Source: Pseudoselenomonas ruminantium
Lineage (GTDB): Bacteria; Bacillota; Negativicutes; Selenomonadales; Selenomonadaceae
Length of the DNA: 32,194 nucleotides
Direction of reading: 5' to 3'
Assembly: GCA_902781305.1 (NCBI GenBank)
Contig: CACZIV010000026.1
Coordinates: 1 to 32,194, forward strand
The notes beneath the pieces are model-generated. The model made no database searches, was not told where the DNA came from, and was given only the letters and a program-made list of their open reading frames with translations. The position numbers and the translations under genes are program-made. Positions 7,886-16,773 of the stretch are shown one piece after another. Positions within the stretch are counted from its first letter, which is position 1, and each line of letters opens with the position of its first letter.

Positions 7886-7942
7886 CTAAAGCTCCCTATT
7901 ACATATAGACTCGAACAACTCAGCCGTTGCTTTTGCAGTCAT
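7886..7942 (-). CDS. Tiny frame or gene remnant abutting hsdS
   Basis: An 18-codon frame (MTAKATAELFESICNREL) ends with a TAG that touches the hsdS ATG, and the hsdS ribosome site lies within its last codons. The open frame continues upstream without a start codon (ASHLKESTIKT before the Met) until it enters the palindromic element at 7996. The composition looks protein-like, so it could be the tail of a gene cut by the element, or a coupled leader peptide. I do not recognise it. Confidence 0.3.
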   Translation of the reverse strand: MTAKATAELFESICNREL

Positions 7943-7995
7943 CGTTTTTATAGTGGATTCTTTCAAGTGACTAGCGTTTATACGATGATAATTAA

Positions 7996-8188
7996 GCAGG
8001 GCAGGTGGCGGTTGACTGCAGCGTTAGGTGTGAGGCGTTAAGAAACTATTTTTTGCCATACCTCTGCCCTATCGTGAAAAGTCTACTGTTTGAGCGCAGC
8101 GAGTTTTGACTTTTCACGATACTTAATTAAGGGCAAAAAACAGTTTTAGCCCCACACATCAGCGAAAGGCAACCGCCACCTGCCCTGC
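7996..8188. repeat. 193-bp nested palindromic element (MITE-like) between hsdM and hsdS
   Basis: The ends form a perfect 19-bp inverted repeat (GCAGGGCAGGTGGCGGTTG at 7996-8014; its complement at 8170-8188). Inside, the arms keep pairing imperfectly (GTGTGAGG/CCCACAC, TTTTTTGCC/GGGCAAAAAA). A perfect 13-bp pair follows (ATCGTGAAAAGTC and GACTTTTCACGAT, about 8080-8092 and 8108-8120) around a centre containing GAGCGCAGCGAG. The whole element can fold into one long hairpin and has no coding capacity. It fills most of the 330-bp gap between hsdM and hsdS. No clear target-site duplication is visible. Confidence 0.8.
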
Positions 8189-8217
8189 GCCTTGTTACAA
8201 CGAATCAATAGTGCAAA

Positions 8218-9678
8218 CTATTCGCCGAGCATTTCCCGCAACTTCTCCATATCACTGCTTATTTCCATATTGAGTTCATCCAGTTTTGTCATCAATTCCA
8301 ACGTACTTGGATATTCCACCGGCACATACTCAATTTCCTTATACTTATTGATGGACAAATCATATCCATTCTGCCGGATTTCCTCCACTGGCACAAAGAA
8401 ACTCTGCTCCGTGCGTTTGCGGCCTACTTCCTGTTCCAGATTCTTGAAGCGGGCGATAATGTCAGGAATATCGTTGTCCTCAATCTCCTGCCGCTTATCG
8501 TCAAGGCTGTAACCATCGGCCTGCATGTCGTAGAACCAAACCTTGTCCGTACCGCCAGCATTTGTCTTGGTAAAGAAAAGTATTGCCGTTGACACACCTG
8601 CATAAGGTTTGAACACCCCGCTGGGCATGGAGATTACTGCCGTCAATTTATTGTTATCCACAATTTCCTTGCGCAACGCCTGATGTGCCTTGGAAGAACC
8701 AAAGAGCACGCCATCCGGCACGATAACCGCTGCTCTGCCGCCCAATTTCAAGATGCGCAGGAACAGCGCGAGGAAAAGCAGTTCTGTTTTCTTCGTCTTG
8801 GTGACACGCAGCAGACTTTCCTCCACCGTTTCACTGTCCAAAGAACCCTTAAACGGAGGATTGGCCAGGACAAGCGTATAAAGTTCCTTATCGGAATTAT
8901 TCTTGGAAAGACTGTCCTTGTAATCTATCCCAGGATTTTCTACACCGTGAAGCATCATGTTCATGGTACCAATGCGCAGCATGGTGGGGTCGGTATCAAA
9001 ACCGTGGAACATCGCAGAATTAAAATGCTGTGCCTGTTCATCATCCAAGAGCATATCGCCGTGATTTTCACGAACAAATTCTTCAGCGGCTACCAAAAAT
9101 CCTGCCGTTCCCATAGCCGGGTCTACAATGATATCCGAAGGCTGCGGCGCTGCCATTTCCACCATCATCTTGATGATATGGCGGGGCGTGCGGAACTGAC
9201 CGTTGATTTTGGAGGATGCCAGCTTGGACAGCATGTACTCATACAAATCGCCCTTACTGTCCCGCTCCGTCAAATCCAGTTTGTCTATTCCCTCAATGAT
9301 TTTCGCCAGTTTGTCCGGTGCGGAAATCTGGAATGTCGCATCCTTCATAAAACGGGTATAGGACGCATCATCATCTGGATGCAGCGTCTTGATAAAAGGA
9401 AAAATCTCCTCCTGCATAAGCTGAAACTGCACAGCTGGCGCTAAGTTCTTGAACTTGCTCCACCGATAATTCTGTTGGTCCGGGCCAAAGATTTTCTCCT
9501 CATTCTCAAAGCCCAACAATGCCACATTGGCTTCGTTCTCTGTCTCTATATCATCCAGCTGCTTAATAAACAGCAAATAGGTAAACTGCTCGATAACCAA
9601 AAGCGGATTGGTCAGCCCACCTGTCCAAAATGTATCCCAAATCTGGTCTACTTTATTTCTTTCTTCACCAACTAACAT
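8218..9678 (-). CDS. hsdM: Type I restriction-modification system, M (adenine methyltransferase) subunit HsdM
   Basis: HsdM methylates adenine (N6) in the site chosen by HsdS and forms the modification core of the type I complex. From the ATG at 9678 it has 486 residues. This start follows AGGAGG by 8 bases, and MLVGEERNKVDQIW is a normal HsdM N-terminus; the frame stays open upstream without a better start. The N-terminal helical domain spans about 1-150. The methyltransferase domain has motif I DPAMGTAGF (186-194) and motif IV NPPF (273-276). The C-terminus ends in the expected short helix (MEKLREMLGE). It is first in the operon, behind a strong promoter. Between it and hsdS lies the palindromic element, which could reduce hsdS expression by its hairpin. 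Confidence 0.95.
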   Translation of the reverse strand: MLVGEERNKVDQIWDTFWTGGLTNPLLVIEQFTYLLFIKQLDDIETENEANVALLGFENEEKIFGPDQQNYRWSKFKNLAPAVQFQLMQEEIFPFIKTLHPDDDASYTRFMKDATFQISAPDKLAKIIEGIDKLDLTERDSKGDLYEYMLSKLASSKINGQFRTPRHIIKMMVEMAAPQPSDIIVDPAMGTAGFLVAAEEFVRENHGDMLLDDEQAQHFNSAMFHGFDTDPTMLRIGTMNMMLHGVENPGIDYKDSLSKNNSDKELYTLVLANPPFKGSLDSETVEESLLRVTKTKKTELLFLALFLRILKLGGRAAVIVPDGVLFGSSKAHQALRKEIVDNNKLTAVISMPSGVFKPYAGVSTAILFFTKTNAGGTDKVWFYDMQADGYSLDDKRQEIEDNDIPDIIARFKNLEQEVGRKRTEQSFFVPVEEIRQNGYDLSINKYKEIEYVPVEYPSTLELMTKLDELNMEISSDMEKLREMLGE

Positions 9679-9711
9679 CCGGCGTTCCTCCTGCTTTAAC
9701 AATATAAACTT

Positions 9712-9740
9712 ATTGTATAATTTATCACCATAGATGTCAA
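9712..9740 (-). promoter_or_regulatory. Promoter of the restriction-modification operon
   Basis: On the minus strand there is TTGACA (9740-9735), a 17-bp spacer and TACAAT (9717-9712). The TTG of the -35 box is shared with the end of the U-run of the argH terminator. The start is expected near 9705, giving a short leader before hsdM. Confidence 0.82.
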
Positions 9741-9778
9741 AAAAGCCTTGCAGACTGTCTTTCCTCTGCAAGGCTTTT
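9739..9778 (-). terminator. Intrinsic terminator of the arg operon after argH
   Basis: A perfect 13-bp stem (AAAAGCCTTGCAG at 9741-9753, complement at 9766-9778) is followed on the minus strand by a run of six T. It separates argH from hsdM. Confidence 0.9.
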
Positions 9779-9785
9779 CGCTATT

Positions 9786-9828
9786 TTGACTGGTCAAAGT
9801 TGACAGGTCAAATCTGTTGACTGGTCAA
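9786..9828. repeat. Three palindromes TTGAC-N2-GTCAA at the argH 3' end
   Basis: TTGACTGGTCAA lies at 9786-9797 and again at 9817-9828, with TTGACAGGTCAA between them at 9800-9811. Steps are 14 and 17 bp. The right-most copies lie inside the last codons of argH (encoding NLTSQQI). A fourth copy lies in the argC leader at 17833. They may be operators or spreading palindromic repeats. Confidence 0.7.
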
Positions 9829-11226
9829 ATTCGTATTGGTCTTTTTTTCAGCATCGATAAGCTCCTGTGCGGCGGTCAGCTGCAGTTTTACCTGCTCCGT
9901 TGACGTACCGCCCAAGGAAATGCGCTGGTTGACGCAGGTCTCGGGCTTCAAGGCTTCGGCAATGTCGGCCTCAAAGAGCGGCGAGAGTTCCTGCAGTTCC
10001 GGCAGGGTCATATCGGCAAGATATTTGCCCTCGGCAATGCATTTGTGCACGGCCGTACCAGATACTGCATGTGCCTGACGGAAGGGCATTCCCTTCTTTA
10101 CCAAATAATCGGCAAGGTCAGTCGCATTGGAGAAGTCCTCCTCCACGGCCTTGCGCATGACATCTTTCTTGACCTTCATGCCACGAATCAGCTGGGCATA
10201 GACACCCAAACTGAATTTCACCGTGTCGATGGCGTCAAAGATGCCTTCCTTATCCTCTTGCAAATCCTTGTTATAGGCCAGCGGCAAACCTTTGACCGTG
10301 GTCAGCATAGCCATCAGGTGGCCGATTACCCGGCCCGTCTTGCCGCGCACGAGTTCGGAAACATCCGGGTTCTTCTTCTGCGGCATCATGGACGAGCCCG
10401 TGCAATGGGCATCATCAAGTTCCACGAAGGAGAACTCACGGCTGCACCAGAGGATGGTTTCTTCCGACAAACGGGAAAGATGTACCATCAGAATGCTGGC
10501 TGCCGACAGGAATTCCATGATGTAGTCACGGTCGCTGACCGCATCCAGACTGTTCGTGTAAATCTGCTCGAAGTTCAGCTGCTTGGCCACGAGTTCCCGG
10601 TCAATCGGGAAGGTGGTTCCGGCAAGAGCGCCCGCGCCTAACGGCATGATATCCGCCCGCTGGTAAACGCCGCTGAACCGGGCATAGTCACGGGAAAGCA
10701 TACCGAAGTAAGCCATCAGGTGATGCGCAAAGAGAATCGGCTGTGCCCGCTGTAGATGCGTGTAACCGGGCATAATCACATCCTGATTTTTCTTTGCCGT
10801 TTCGAGCAGGGCTTCCTGCAAATTGATGATTTCCTTCTGCACAGCCACCACTTCACGGCGGATGTACATGTGGGTATCGAGTGCCACCTGGTCATTGCGG
10901 CTGCGGGCAGTATGGAGCCGCCCGCCAGCTTCGCCAATGGCCTCGGTCAGCCGCTTTTCGATATTCATGTGGATATCTTCCAAATCCACCGAGAAGTCAA
11001 ACTCCCCGGCTTCAATCTGCGCTTCGATATCCTTTAAGCCCTGCAGAATGGCTCCGCAGTCATCATCGGAGATAATGCCGCATTTGGCCAGCATGATGGC
11101 ATGAGCAATGGAGCCGGCAATATCTTCGTGATACATGCGTTTGTCAAAGTTTATGGAGGCCTGGAATTCGTTGACCATTTCATCTACGGTCTTGGTGAAA
11201 CGGCCTCCCCACATGGCCTCACTCAT
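9808..11226 (-). CDS. argH: Argininosuccinate lyase
   Basis: ArgH makes arginine and fumarate from argininosuccinate, the last step of the pathway, as a cytoplasmic homotetramer. The 472 residues are of normal length and hold the fumarase/aspartase-superfamily signatures: TARSRNDQ (106-113), THLQ (156-159) with the catalytic His, and the flexible loop [12 protein letters not shown] (277-288) with the catalytic Ser. Its ATG overlaps the argG stop (ATGA), so the two are translationally coupled. The last residues (NTNLTSQQI) run into the TTGAC palindromes and look like an acquired tail. A strong terminator follows. Confidence 0.97.
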   Translation of the reverse strand: MSEAMWGGRFTKTVDEMVNEFQASINFDKRMYHEDIAGSIAHAIMLAKCGIISDDDCGAILQGLKDIEAQIEAGEFDFSVDLEDIHMNIEKRLTEAIGEAGGRLHTARSRNDQVALDTHMYIRREVVAVQKEIINLQEALLETAKKNQDVIMPGYTHLQRAQPILFAHHLMAYFGMLSRDYARFSGVYQRADIMPLGAGALAGTTFPIDRELVAKQLNFEQIYTNSLDAVSDRDYIMEFLSAASILMVHLSRLSEETILWCSREFSFVELDDAHCTGSSMMPQKKNPDVSELVRGKTGRVIGHLMAMLTTVKGLPLAYNKDLQEDKEGIFDAIDTVKFSLGVYAQLIRGMKVKKDVMRKAVEEDFSNATDLADYLVKKGMPFRQAHAVSGTAVHKCIAEGKYLADMTLPELQELSPLFEADIAEALKPETCVNQRISLGGTSTEQVKLQLTAAQELIDAEKKTNTNLTSQQI

Positions 11227-12437
11227 TTACCCGTCTTCTCCTGCATCAGAGCGCGAACTTTGAGCGGCAGGCCGAACAGGTTGATAAAGCCCGTAGCATC
11301 AGCCTGGTTGTACACATCATCATGTTCAAAGGTTACAAATTCCTGGCTGTAGAGGGAATACGGAGACGTGGAACCAGCGGAAATGATATTGCCCTTGTAG
11401 AGTTTGAGCTTAACCTGGCCGGTAACGGTCTGCTGCGTGCTGTTGACGAAAGCATCCAGTGCTTCACGCAGCTGGCAAAACCACATGCCATCATAGACGA
11501 GTTCAGCATAGCGGATGCCAACCTGCTGTTTGTAATGATAGGTGCTGCGGTCAAGGCAGAGATATTCCAGTTCACGATGTGCATAATAGAGCAGTGCTCC
11601 GCCCGGATTCTCATACACGCCGCGGGACTTCATGCCCACCAGACGGTTTTCGCAAATATCTACGATACCCACACCATTGCGCGCACCGATTTCGTTGAGT
11701 TCGGTCAGCAGTTCTACAGCGCCGAGTTTCTTACCATTGACAGCAACCGGTTCGCCCTTTTCAAAGTCGATGGTCACATATTCCGGTTTGTCCGGAGCAT
11801 CCTGCGGAGCTTTGGAAATCAGGAACATGCTGTCTTTCGGTTCATTGGCCGGGTCTTCAAGGTCAGCACCTTCATGGGACAGATGCCAGATGTTTCTATC
11901 CATGGAATAGGTCTTGTTATCCGTAGCAATGGGGATATCATGCTTCTTGGCATATTCGATTTCGGCAGAACGGGAATCGAGGTCCCATTCACGCCACGGA
12001 GCAATCAGCGTGATGTTCGGAGCCAGAGCCTTAACGGTCAGTTCGAAACGAACCTGGTCATTGCCCTTGCCGGTAGCGCCGTGAGCAATAGCATCCGCGC
12101 CTTCCTGCTTAGCGATTTCCACCAGCTTCTTGGCAATAATCGGACGGGCAAAGGACGTACCGAGCAGGTACTTATCTTCGTAAACAGCACCAGCTTTGAG
12201 CGTCGGCCATACATATTCCTTGAGGAATTCTTCCTTGAGGTCAGCGATATAAACCTTGGAGGCACCGGATTTCAGCGCCTTGTCATGAACGGCATCCAGT
12301 TCATCGCCCTGTCCTACGTCAGCGCAGCAGGCGATAACTTCGCAGCCATCATAATTTTCCTTGAGCCAGGGAATGATAACGGAGGTATCGAGACCACCGG
12401 AGTAAGCCAGAACTACTTTTTTAATCTGTTTAGCCAT
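11223..12437 (-). CDS. argG: Argininosuccinate synthase
   Basis: ArgG joins citrulline and aspartate with ATP to form argininosuccinate. The 404 residues match the bacterial type I enzyme. The N-terminal nucleotide-binding P-loop is [10 protein letters not shown] (10-19), [13 protein letters not shown] follows at about 120, and the C-terminal multimerisation arm is present. The ATG at 12437 has AGGAAG upstream. It starts 38 bp after argF and overlaps argH by 4 bases. Confidence 0.97.
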   Translation of the reverse strand: MAKQIKKVVLAYSGGLDTSVIIPWLKENYDGCEVIACCADVGQGDELDAVHDKALKSGASKVYIADLKEEFLKEYVWPTLKAGAVYEDKYLLGTSFARPIIAKKLVEIAKQEGADAIAHGATGKGNDQVRFELTVKALAPNITLIAPWREWDLDSRSAEIEYAKKHDIPIATDNKTYSMDRNIWHLSHEGADLEDPANEPKDSMFLISKAPQDAPDKPEYVTIDFEKGEPVAVNGKKLGAVELLTELNEIGARNGVGIVDICENRLVGMKSRGVYENPGGALLYYAHRELEYLCLDRSTYHYKQQVGIRYAELVYDGMWFCQLREALDAFVNSTQQTVTGQVKLKLYKGNIISAGSTSPYSLYSQEFVTFEHDDVYNQADATGFINLFGLPLKVRALMQEKTGK

Positions 12438-12475
12438 AATAGAACTTCCTTTCCACTTCTAAATCTATACTCGCC

Positions 12476-13405
12476 TTAGCCCATCGTCAGTGCCATAATG
12501 GCTTTTTGGGTATGGAGGCGGTTTTCTGCTTCGTCAAAAATCACATGGGCATTGGCCTCTAATACTTCCTCGGTGATTTCCTCACCGCGGTAAGCCGGCA
12601 GGCAGTGCATTACGATGGCCCGCTTGTCCGCATGAGTCATAAGCTCCTTGTTGACCTGATAGGGCGCGAAGATTTTCTTGCGTGCATCGTGCTCATCTTC
12701 CTGTCCCATGCTGGCCCAGGTATCCGTAACCACGATATCAGCCCCCTTGACGGCTTCCACCGGGTCAGTTACGAGCTCAATGCTGGCGCCCGTGAGTTTG
12801 GCATCTTCTTTTGCCTGCTTGGTCACCGTGGCATCCGGCTTGTAATCTGCCGGCGTAGCAGCCACAAAGGTCATACCGGCCTTGGCACAGCCATACATGT
12901 AGGAGTTGGTCATATTGTTGCCGTCGCCCACATAAGCCATTTTGAGGCCCTTGAGGTTCTTGCCCTTATGCTCCTGAATGGTCAGCAGGTCGGTGAGCAC
13001 CTGACAAGGATGGAGTAAATCCGTCAGCGCATTGATGACCGGAATATCGGCGTATTTGGCCAGTTCTTCCACACGGTCATGACCGTAGGTACGAATCATA
13101 ATGCCGTCCAAATAGCGCGACAGCACGCGTGCCGTATCTTTAATGGGTTCACCGCGTCCCAGCTGCAAATCACGGTTCGAGAGGAACAGTGCCTGCCCGC
13201 CGAGCTGGTACATGCCAACTTCAAACGAAACTCTGGTTCGCGTGGAAGACTTTTCAAAAATCATGCCCAGGGTCTTGCCCTTTAAGAGATGATGTTCGAT
13301 TCCTGCCTTCTGCTTGGCCTTGAGTTCATGGGCCAGCGCCAGAATCTCCTGTACTTCATCCACGGATAAATCGTGGATGGACAACATATCGCGTCCTTTT
13401 AACAT
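12476..13405 (-). CDS. argF: Ornithine carbamoyltransferase
   Basis: ArgF transfers the carbamoyl group to ornithine to give citrulline. The 309 residues carry the carbamoyl-phosphate loop STRTR (54-58), the HPCQ motif (about 133-136) and the ornithine-site HCLP (about 268-271). The start at 13405 keeps the conserved MLKGRD opening; a second ATG at 13387 also has a fair ribosome site (AAGGA) but would cut that motif. No carbamoyl-phosphate synthase genes are in the window. It lies 11 bp after argD. An anabolic role is inferred from the operon. Confidence 0.96.
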   Translation of the reverse strand: MLKGRDMLSIHDLSVDEVQEILALAHELKAKQKAGIEHHLLKGKTLGMIFEKSSTRTRVSFEVGMYQLGGQALFLSNRDLQLGRGEPIKDTARVLSRYLDGIMIRTYGHDRVEELAKYADIPVINALTDLLHPCQVLTDLLTIQEHKGKNLKGLKMAYVGDGNNMTNSYMYGCAKAGMTFVAATPADYKPDATVTKQAKEDAKLTGASIELVTDPVEAVKGADIVVTDTWASMGQEDEHDARKKIFAPYQVNKELMTHADKRAIVMHCLPAYRGEEITEEVLEANAHVIFDEAENRLHTQKAIMALTMG

Positions 13406-13416
13406 CCAAAGCCCCC

Positions 13417-14619
13417 TTATTCGGCGTATTTGCCGATAACTTCGTCCATTACAGCAAATGCTTCATCAATCTGCGCTGTGGTGATGATGAGCGGCGGGAT
13501 AAAGCGCAATACCTTGCCCGCCGTGCAGTTGATAATCAGCCCTTTGGCCAGACAGTCATTGACGATATCCCGGCCATGTTCGGCACCGGCAAGTTCAGCG
13601 CCGAGAATCAGACCCTCACCACGCACATCTACAATAAAGTTTGGATATTTTTTCGCTAATTCCTGCAATTTATCCTTAAAATATTTGCCTACAGCCTGAA
13701 TATTTTTCAAAAATTCATCTTTTGGTACCGTATCGAGTACCACATTGGCTGCCGCACAGGCCAGCGGATTGCCGCCAAAGGTCGTGCCATGGTCGCCAGG
13801 CTTAAAGGCTGCCGCTACCTTGTCGGTGACGATAAAGGCGCCGATGGGCACACCGCCCGCTAAGCCTTTGGCCAGCGTTACGATATCCGGCTTGATGCCG
13901 TAATTCTCATAGGCGAAGAACTTGCCGCTGCGGCCGATGCCCGCCTGTATTTCATCGAGAATCAGCAGGGCGCCATGCTCATCGCAGAGTTCCCGGACCT
14001 GTTTGAGGTAGTCCGCATTCGGTGTATGCACACCGCCCTCGCCCTGAATGGTTTCGAGCATTACCGCCGCCGTCTTGTCGCTGATTTTGCTGGCAAGTTC
14101 AGCAATGTCATTGTAATGCACATAGGTGAAACCTGCGGGCAGCGGTCCCAAACCTTCATGGTAATGCGTCTGCCCCGTGGCGGTCAGCGTAGCCAATGTA
14201 CGGCCATGGAAGCTGTCCCAGGCGGAAATGATTTCCGTCTTTTCAGGATTGATGCTGTAACCATATTTGCGGGCAATCTTTATGGCCCCTTCGTTGGCTT
14301 CCGCGCCGGAGTTGGCGAAGAACGCCTTATCCAAACCGCTGAGCTTGACCAGTTTGGCCGCCGCATCAGCCTGCGGCTGGGTGTAGTAGAGATTGGAGCA
14401 GTGAATGAGTTTTCCTGCCTGCTCCGTCACCGCCTGCACCAAGGCCTTGTTGTTATGGCCCAGCACATTTACGGCAATGCCGCCCAAGAAGTCCAGATAT
14501 TTCTTGCCGTTTATATCCCAAACCTCGGCCCCTTCACCGTGGTCAAGGACGATTTTATAGCGATTAAAAACCGGCAGATAACTTTGCTGATCCTCCGCAA
14601 AAATTTCCTGTTCCTGCAT
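13417..14619 (-). CDS. argD: Acetylornithine aminotransferase
   Basis: ArgD is a PLP enzyme that turns N-acetylglutamate semialdehyde into N-acetylornithine with glutamate as donor. The 400 residues belong to class III aminotransferases: NSGAEANE (103-110), FHGRT (137-141), LDEIQAGIGR (221-230) and the Schiff-base lysine K251 in TLAKGLAGG. The gene lies between argB (11 bp before) and argF (11 bp after), which supports the arginine role over related aminotransferases. Confidence 0.96.
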   Translation of the reverse strand: MQEQEIFAEDQQSYLPVFNRYKIVLDHGEGAEVWDINGKKYLDFLGGIAVNVLGHNNKALVQAVTEQAGKLIHCSNLYYTQPQADAAAKLVKLSGLDKAFFANSGAEANEGAIKIARKYGYSINPEKTEIISAWDSFHGRTLATLTATGQTHYHEGLGPLPAGFTYVHYNDIAELASKISDKTAAVMLETIQGEGGVHTPNADYLKQVRELCDEHGALLILDEIQAGIGRSGKFFAYENYGIKPDIVTLAKGLAGGVPIGAFIVTDKVAAAFKPGDHGTTFGGNPLACAAANVVLDTVPKDEFLKNIQAVGKYFKDKLQELAKKYPNFIVDVRGEGLILGAELAGAEHGRDIVNDCLAKGLIINCTAGKVLRFIPPLIITTAQIDEAFAVMDEVIGKYAE

Positions 14620-14630
14620 ATTGTGCCCCC

Positions 14631-15515
14631 TTACCGCACCACCTGGGTGCCAATGCCCCGGGAGGTAAAGATTTCCAAGATAATGGAGTGTGCGAGCCGC
14701 CCGTCAATGATATGGGTCTTGCCTGCGCCCTGCTCCAAAGCCGTCAGGCAGGCTTCCACTTTGGGAATCATGCCCCCGGCGATAATGCCTTCTTTGATGT
14801 ACTGCCTGGCCTCAGGCAGATGCAAGGTGGAGATGAAACTTGACTTGTCATTGAAGTCCTTGTAAATCCCCTCGATATCCGTCAAAAGCAGCAGTTTTTC
14901 TGCCTGCAAGGCACCGGCAATTTCTGCCGCCACATAATCGGCGTTGATGTTGTAACTCTCGCCGTTATCGCCTACACCAATGGGCGCGATAATGGGCACA
15001 TAGCCCTGTTTCAGCAGGTCTTCCAATATACCTGTGTCCACCTGCTCCACTTCGCCGACATAGCCGATATCCACCTTTTTGGTGTCCTCGCCTTCATAAA
15101 CCGTGGCCAGTTTCTTGCGGGCCTTAATCAGCCCTGCATCCTTACCGCTGAGCCCCACAGCCCTTACGCCGCGGCGGTTCAGGAGATTGACAATCTCTGA
15201 ATTGACCTTGCCGTCGAGCACCATTTCCGCAATCTCAATGGTTTCTTCATCGGTGACTCTAAGCCCTGCCACAAAATCCGATTCCTTGCCGACTTTTTTG
15301 AGGAATCCCGTGATATCCGGGCCGCCGCCATGAACGATGACGGGACGGATGCCGACATATTTCATCAAGGCGATATCCTGCATGACCTTTTCTTTGAGGT
15401 CATCGTTAATCATGGCATTGCCGCCGTATTTAATGACAATGGTCTTGCCGTAGAACTGCTGGATATAAGGCAGGGCCTCCACCAAAATGGCGGCTTTGTC
15501 TTCTGCTGTAAACAT
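14631..15515 (-). CDS. argB: Acetylglutamate kinase
   Basis: ArgB phosphorylates N-acetylglutamate. The 294 residues show the amino-acid-kinase signatures KYGGNAM (29-35) and HGGGPDI (about 63-69). An N-terminal helix of about 20 residues (AAILVEALPYIQQFYGK) precedes the kinase fold. In this family that helix marks hexameric, arginine-inhibited enzymes, as expected where ArgJ recycles acetyl groups and the kinase is the feedback point. This is inferred from family knowledge. It starts 12 bp after argJ. Confidence 0.96.
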   Translation of the reverse strand: MFTAEDKAAILVEALPYIQQFYGKTIVIKYGGNAMINDDLKEKVMQDIALMKYVGIRPVIVHGGGPDITGFLKKVGKESDFVAGLRVTDEETIEIAEMVLDGKVNSEIVNLLNRRGVRAVGLSGKDAGLIKARKKLATVYEGEDTKKVDIGYVGEVEQVDTGILEDLLKQGYVPIIAPIGVGDNGESYNINADYVAAEIAGALQAEKLLLLTDIEGIYKDFNDKSSFISTLHLPEARQYIKEGIIAGGMIPKVEACLTALEQGAGKTHIIDGRLAHSIILEIFTSRGIGTQVVR

Positions 15516-15527
15516 CAGCCTGCCTCC

Positions 15528-16739
15528 TTAGGTGTGGTATTCCCCATTAATCTTCACGTATTCATAGGAGAAGTCACAGCTCCAAATATCGGCTTTGGCA
15601 TCGCCTTCACCCATATCAATACCGATAACGATATCATGGGCCTCCATGACCTTCCGCAGTTCTGCTTCATCATAGTCAGCACCTACGCCATTTGCATAGA
15701 CAGGAATGCCGCCGAACTTCACCACAGTCTTATTCGGGTCCATCGGTACACCGGCATAGCCTACGGCACAGATTACGCGGCCCCAGTTGGGGTCTTCACC
15801 GAAGAACGCCGTCTTTACAAGCGGACTCTTGGCAACACTCATGCCAATGGTCTTGGCTTCGGCAAAATTTCTTGCCCCCGTTACGGAAATGGTCAGGAAC
15901 TTGGTAGCGCCTTCACCGTCAGCCGCAATCTTCTTGGACAGTTCCTGGCAGATGTTCTGCAGCGTGGCCTTAAAGAGCTTGTAATCTTCATTTTCCTCGG
16001 TGATTTTCGCATTGCCTGCGGCACCGTTAGCCAGTACGATAACCATATCATTGGTGCTCATATCGCCGTCAATGGAAATCATATTGAAGGAAACTTCAAC
16101 GATTTCCGACAAGGCCTTCTGCAGGAGCTTGCTGTCAATAGCCGCATCCGTCGTGATAAAGCAGAGCATGGTTGCCATATTGGGCTGAATCATACCCGAG
16201 CCCTTGGCGATAGCACCGAAACGTACTTCCTTGCCGCCGAGCGTGATTTCCGTAGCGCAGGACTTGGAATAGGTATCCGTGGTGATGATGGCCTTGCCGG
16301 CGTTCTCACTGCCTTCGGTGGACAATTCTTTAACCGCCTGCTTGATGCCATCTTCCATCGTGTCCATGGGCAGGTTCACGCCGATAACGCCGGTGGATGC
16401 AACCACTACATCATCTGCCTTGCAGCCCAAAGCCGTTGCCGTGATATCCTGCATAGCCGCAGCATCTTTTTCGCCCTGCTCACCCGTGCAGGCATTAGCA
16501 CAGCCGGCATTAGCCGTAATGGCATGTGCCATGCCCGTAGCTACAACTTTTTTCGACGCGCGTACCGGAGCCGATGCTACCGCATTCTGGGTAAAGGTAC
16601 CAGCTACTGCCGCTTCCTGTTCCGTATAGATTACGGCAACATCGAGATTGCCGCTTTTCTTTATACCTGCCTTGACACCGGCAGCCTGAAAGCCCTGCGG
16701 GTAAGTAACCCCGGCTTTTTTATGTACATCACTAAACAT
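15528..16739 (-). CDS. argJ: Bifunctional glutamate N-acetyltransferase / ornithine acetyltransferase
   Basis: ArgJ moves the acetyl group from N-acetylornithine to glutamate, giving ornithine and closing the acetyl cycle; bifunctional forms also use acetyl-CoA. The 403 residues contain the self-cleavage site in GMIQPNMATML, expected between A189 and T190, with Thr190 the nucleophile of the beta chain. The C-terminal Tyr-rich end (YVKINGEYHT) is usual for the family. With no argA or argE in the window, ArgJ probably does both jobs. Confidence 0.96.
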   Translation of the reverse strand: MFSDVHKKAGVTYPQGFQAAGVKAGIKKSGNLDVAVIYTEQEAAVAGTFTQNAVASAPVRASKKVVATGMAHAITANAGCANACTGEQGEKDAAAMQDITATALGCKADDVVVASTGVIGVNLPMDTMEDGIKQAVKELSTEGSENAGKAIITTDTYSKSCATEITLGGKEVRFGAIAKGSGMIQPNMATMLCFITTDAAIDSKLLQKALSEIVEVSFNMISIDGDMSTNDMVIVLANGAAGNAKITEENEDYKLFKATLQNICQELSKKIAADGEGATKFLTISVTGARNFAEAKTIGMSVAKSPLVKTAFFGEDPNWGRVICAVGYAGVPMDPNKTVVKFGGIPVYANGVGADYDEAELRKVMEAHDIVIGIDMGEGDAKADIWSCDFSYEYVKINGEYHT

Positions 16740-16773
16740 ATAGTTTCCTCCTCAGAGTTGTTTTTTGTTTTTA

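Noticed and set aside
6849-8188. Phase-variable hsdS shuffling by inverted repeats
   Set aside because: There is no second hsdS copy, no recombinase gene and no inverted repeat flanking the recognition domains; the palindrome lies on one side only.
9786-9828. Short repeats near argH as a CRISPR array
   Set aside because: Units are 12-bp palindromes with 2-5 bp between them; there are no spacers of constant length and no cas genes.
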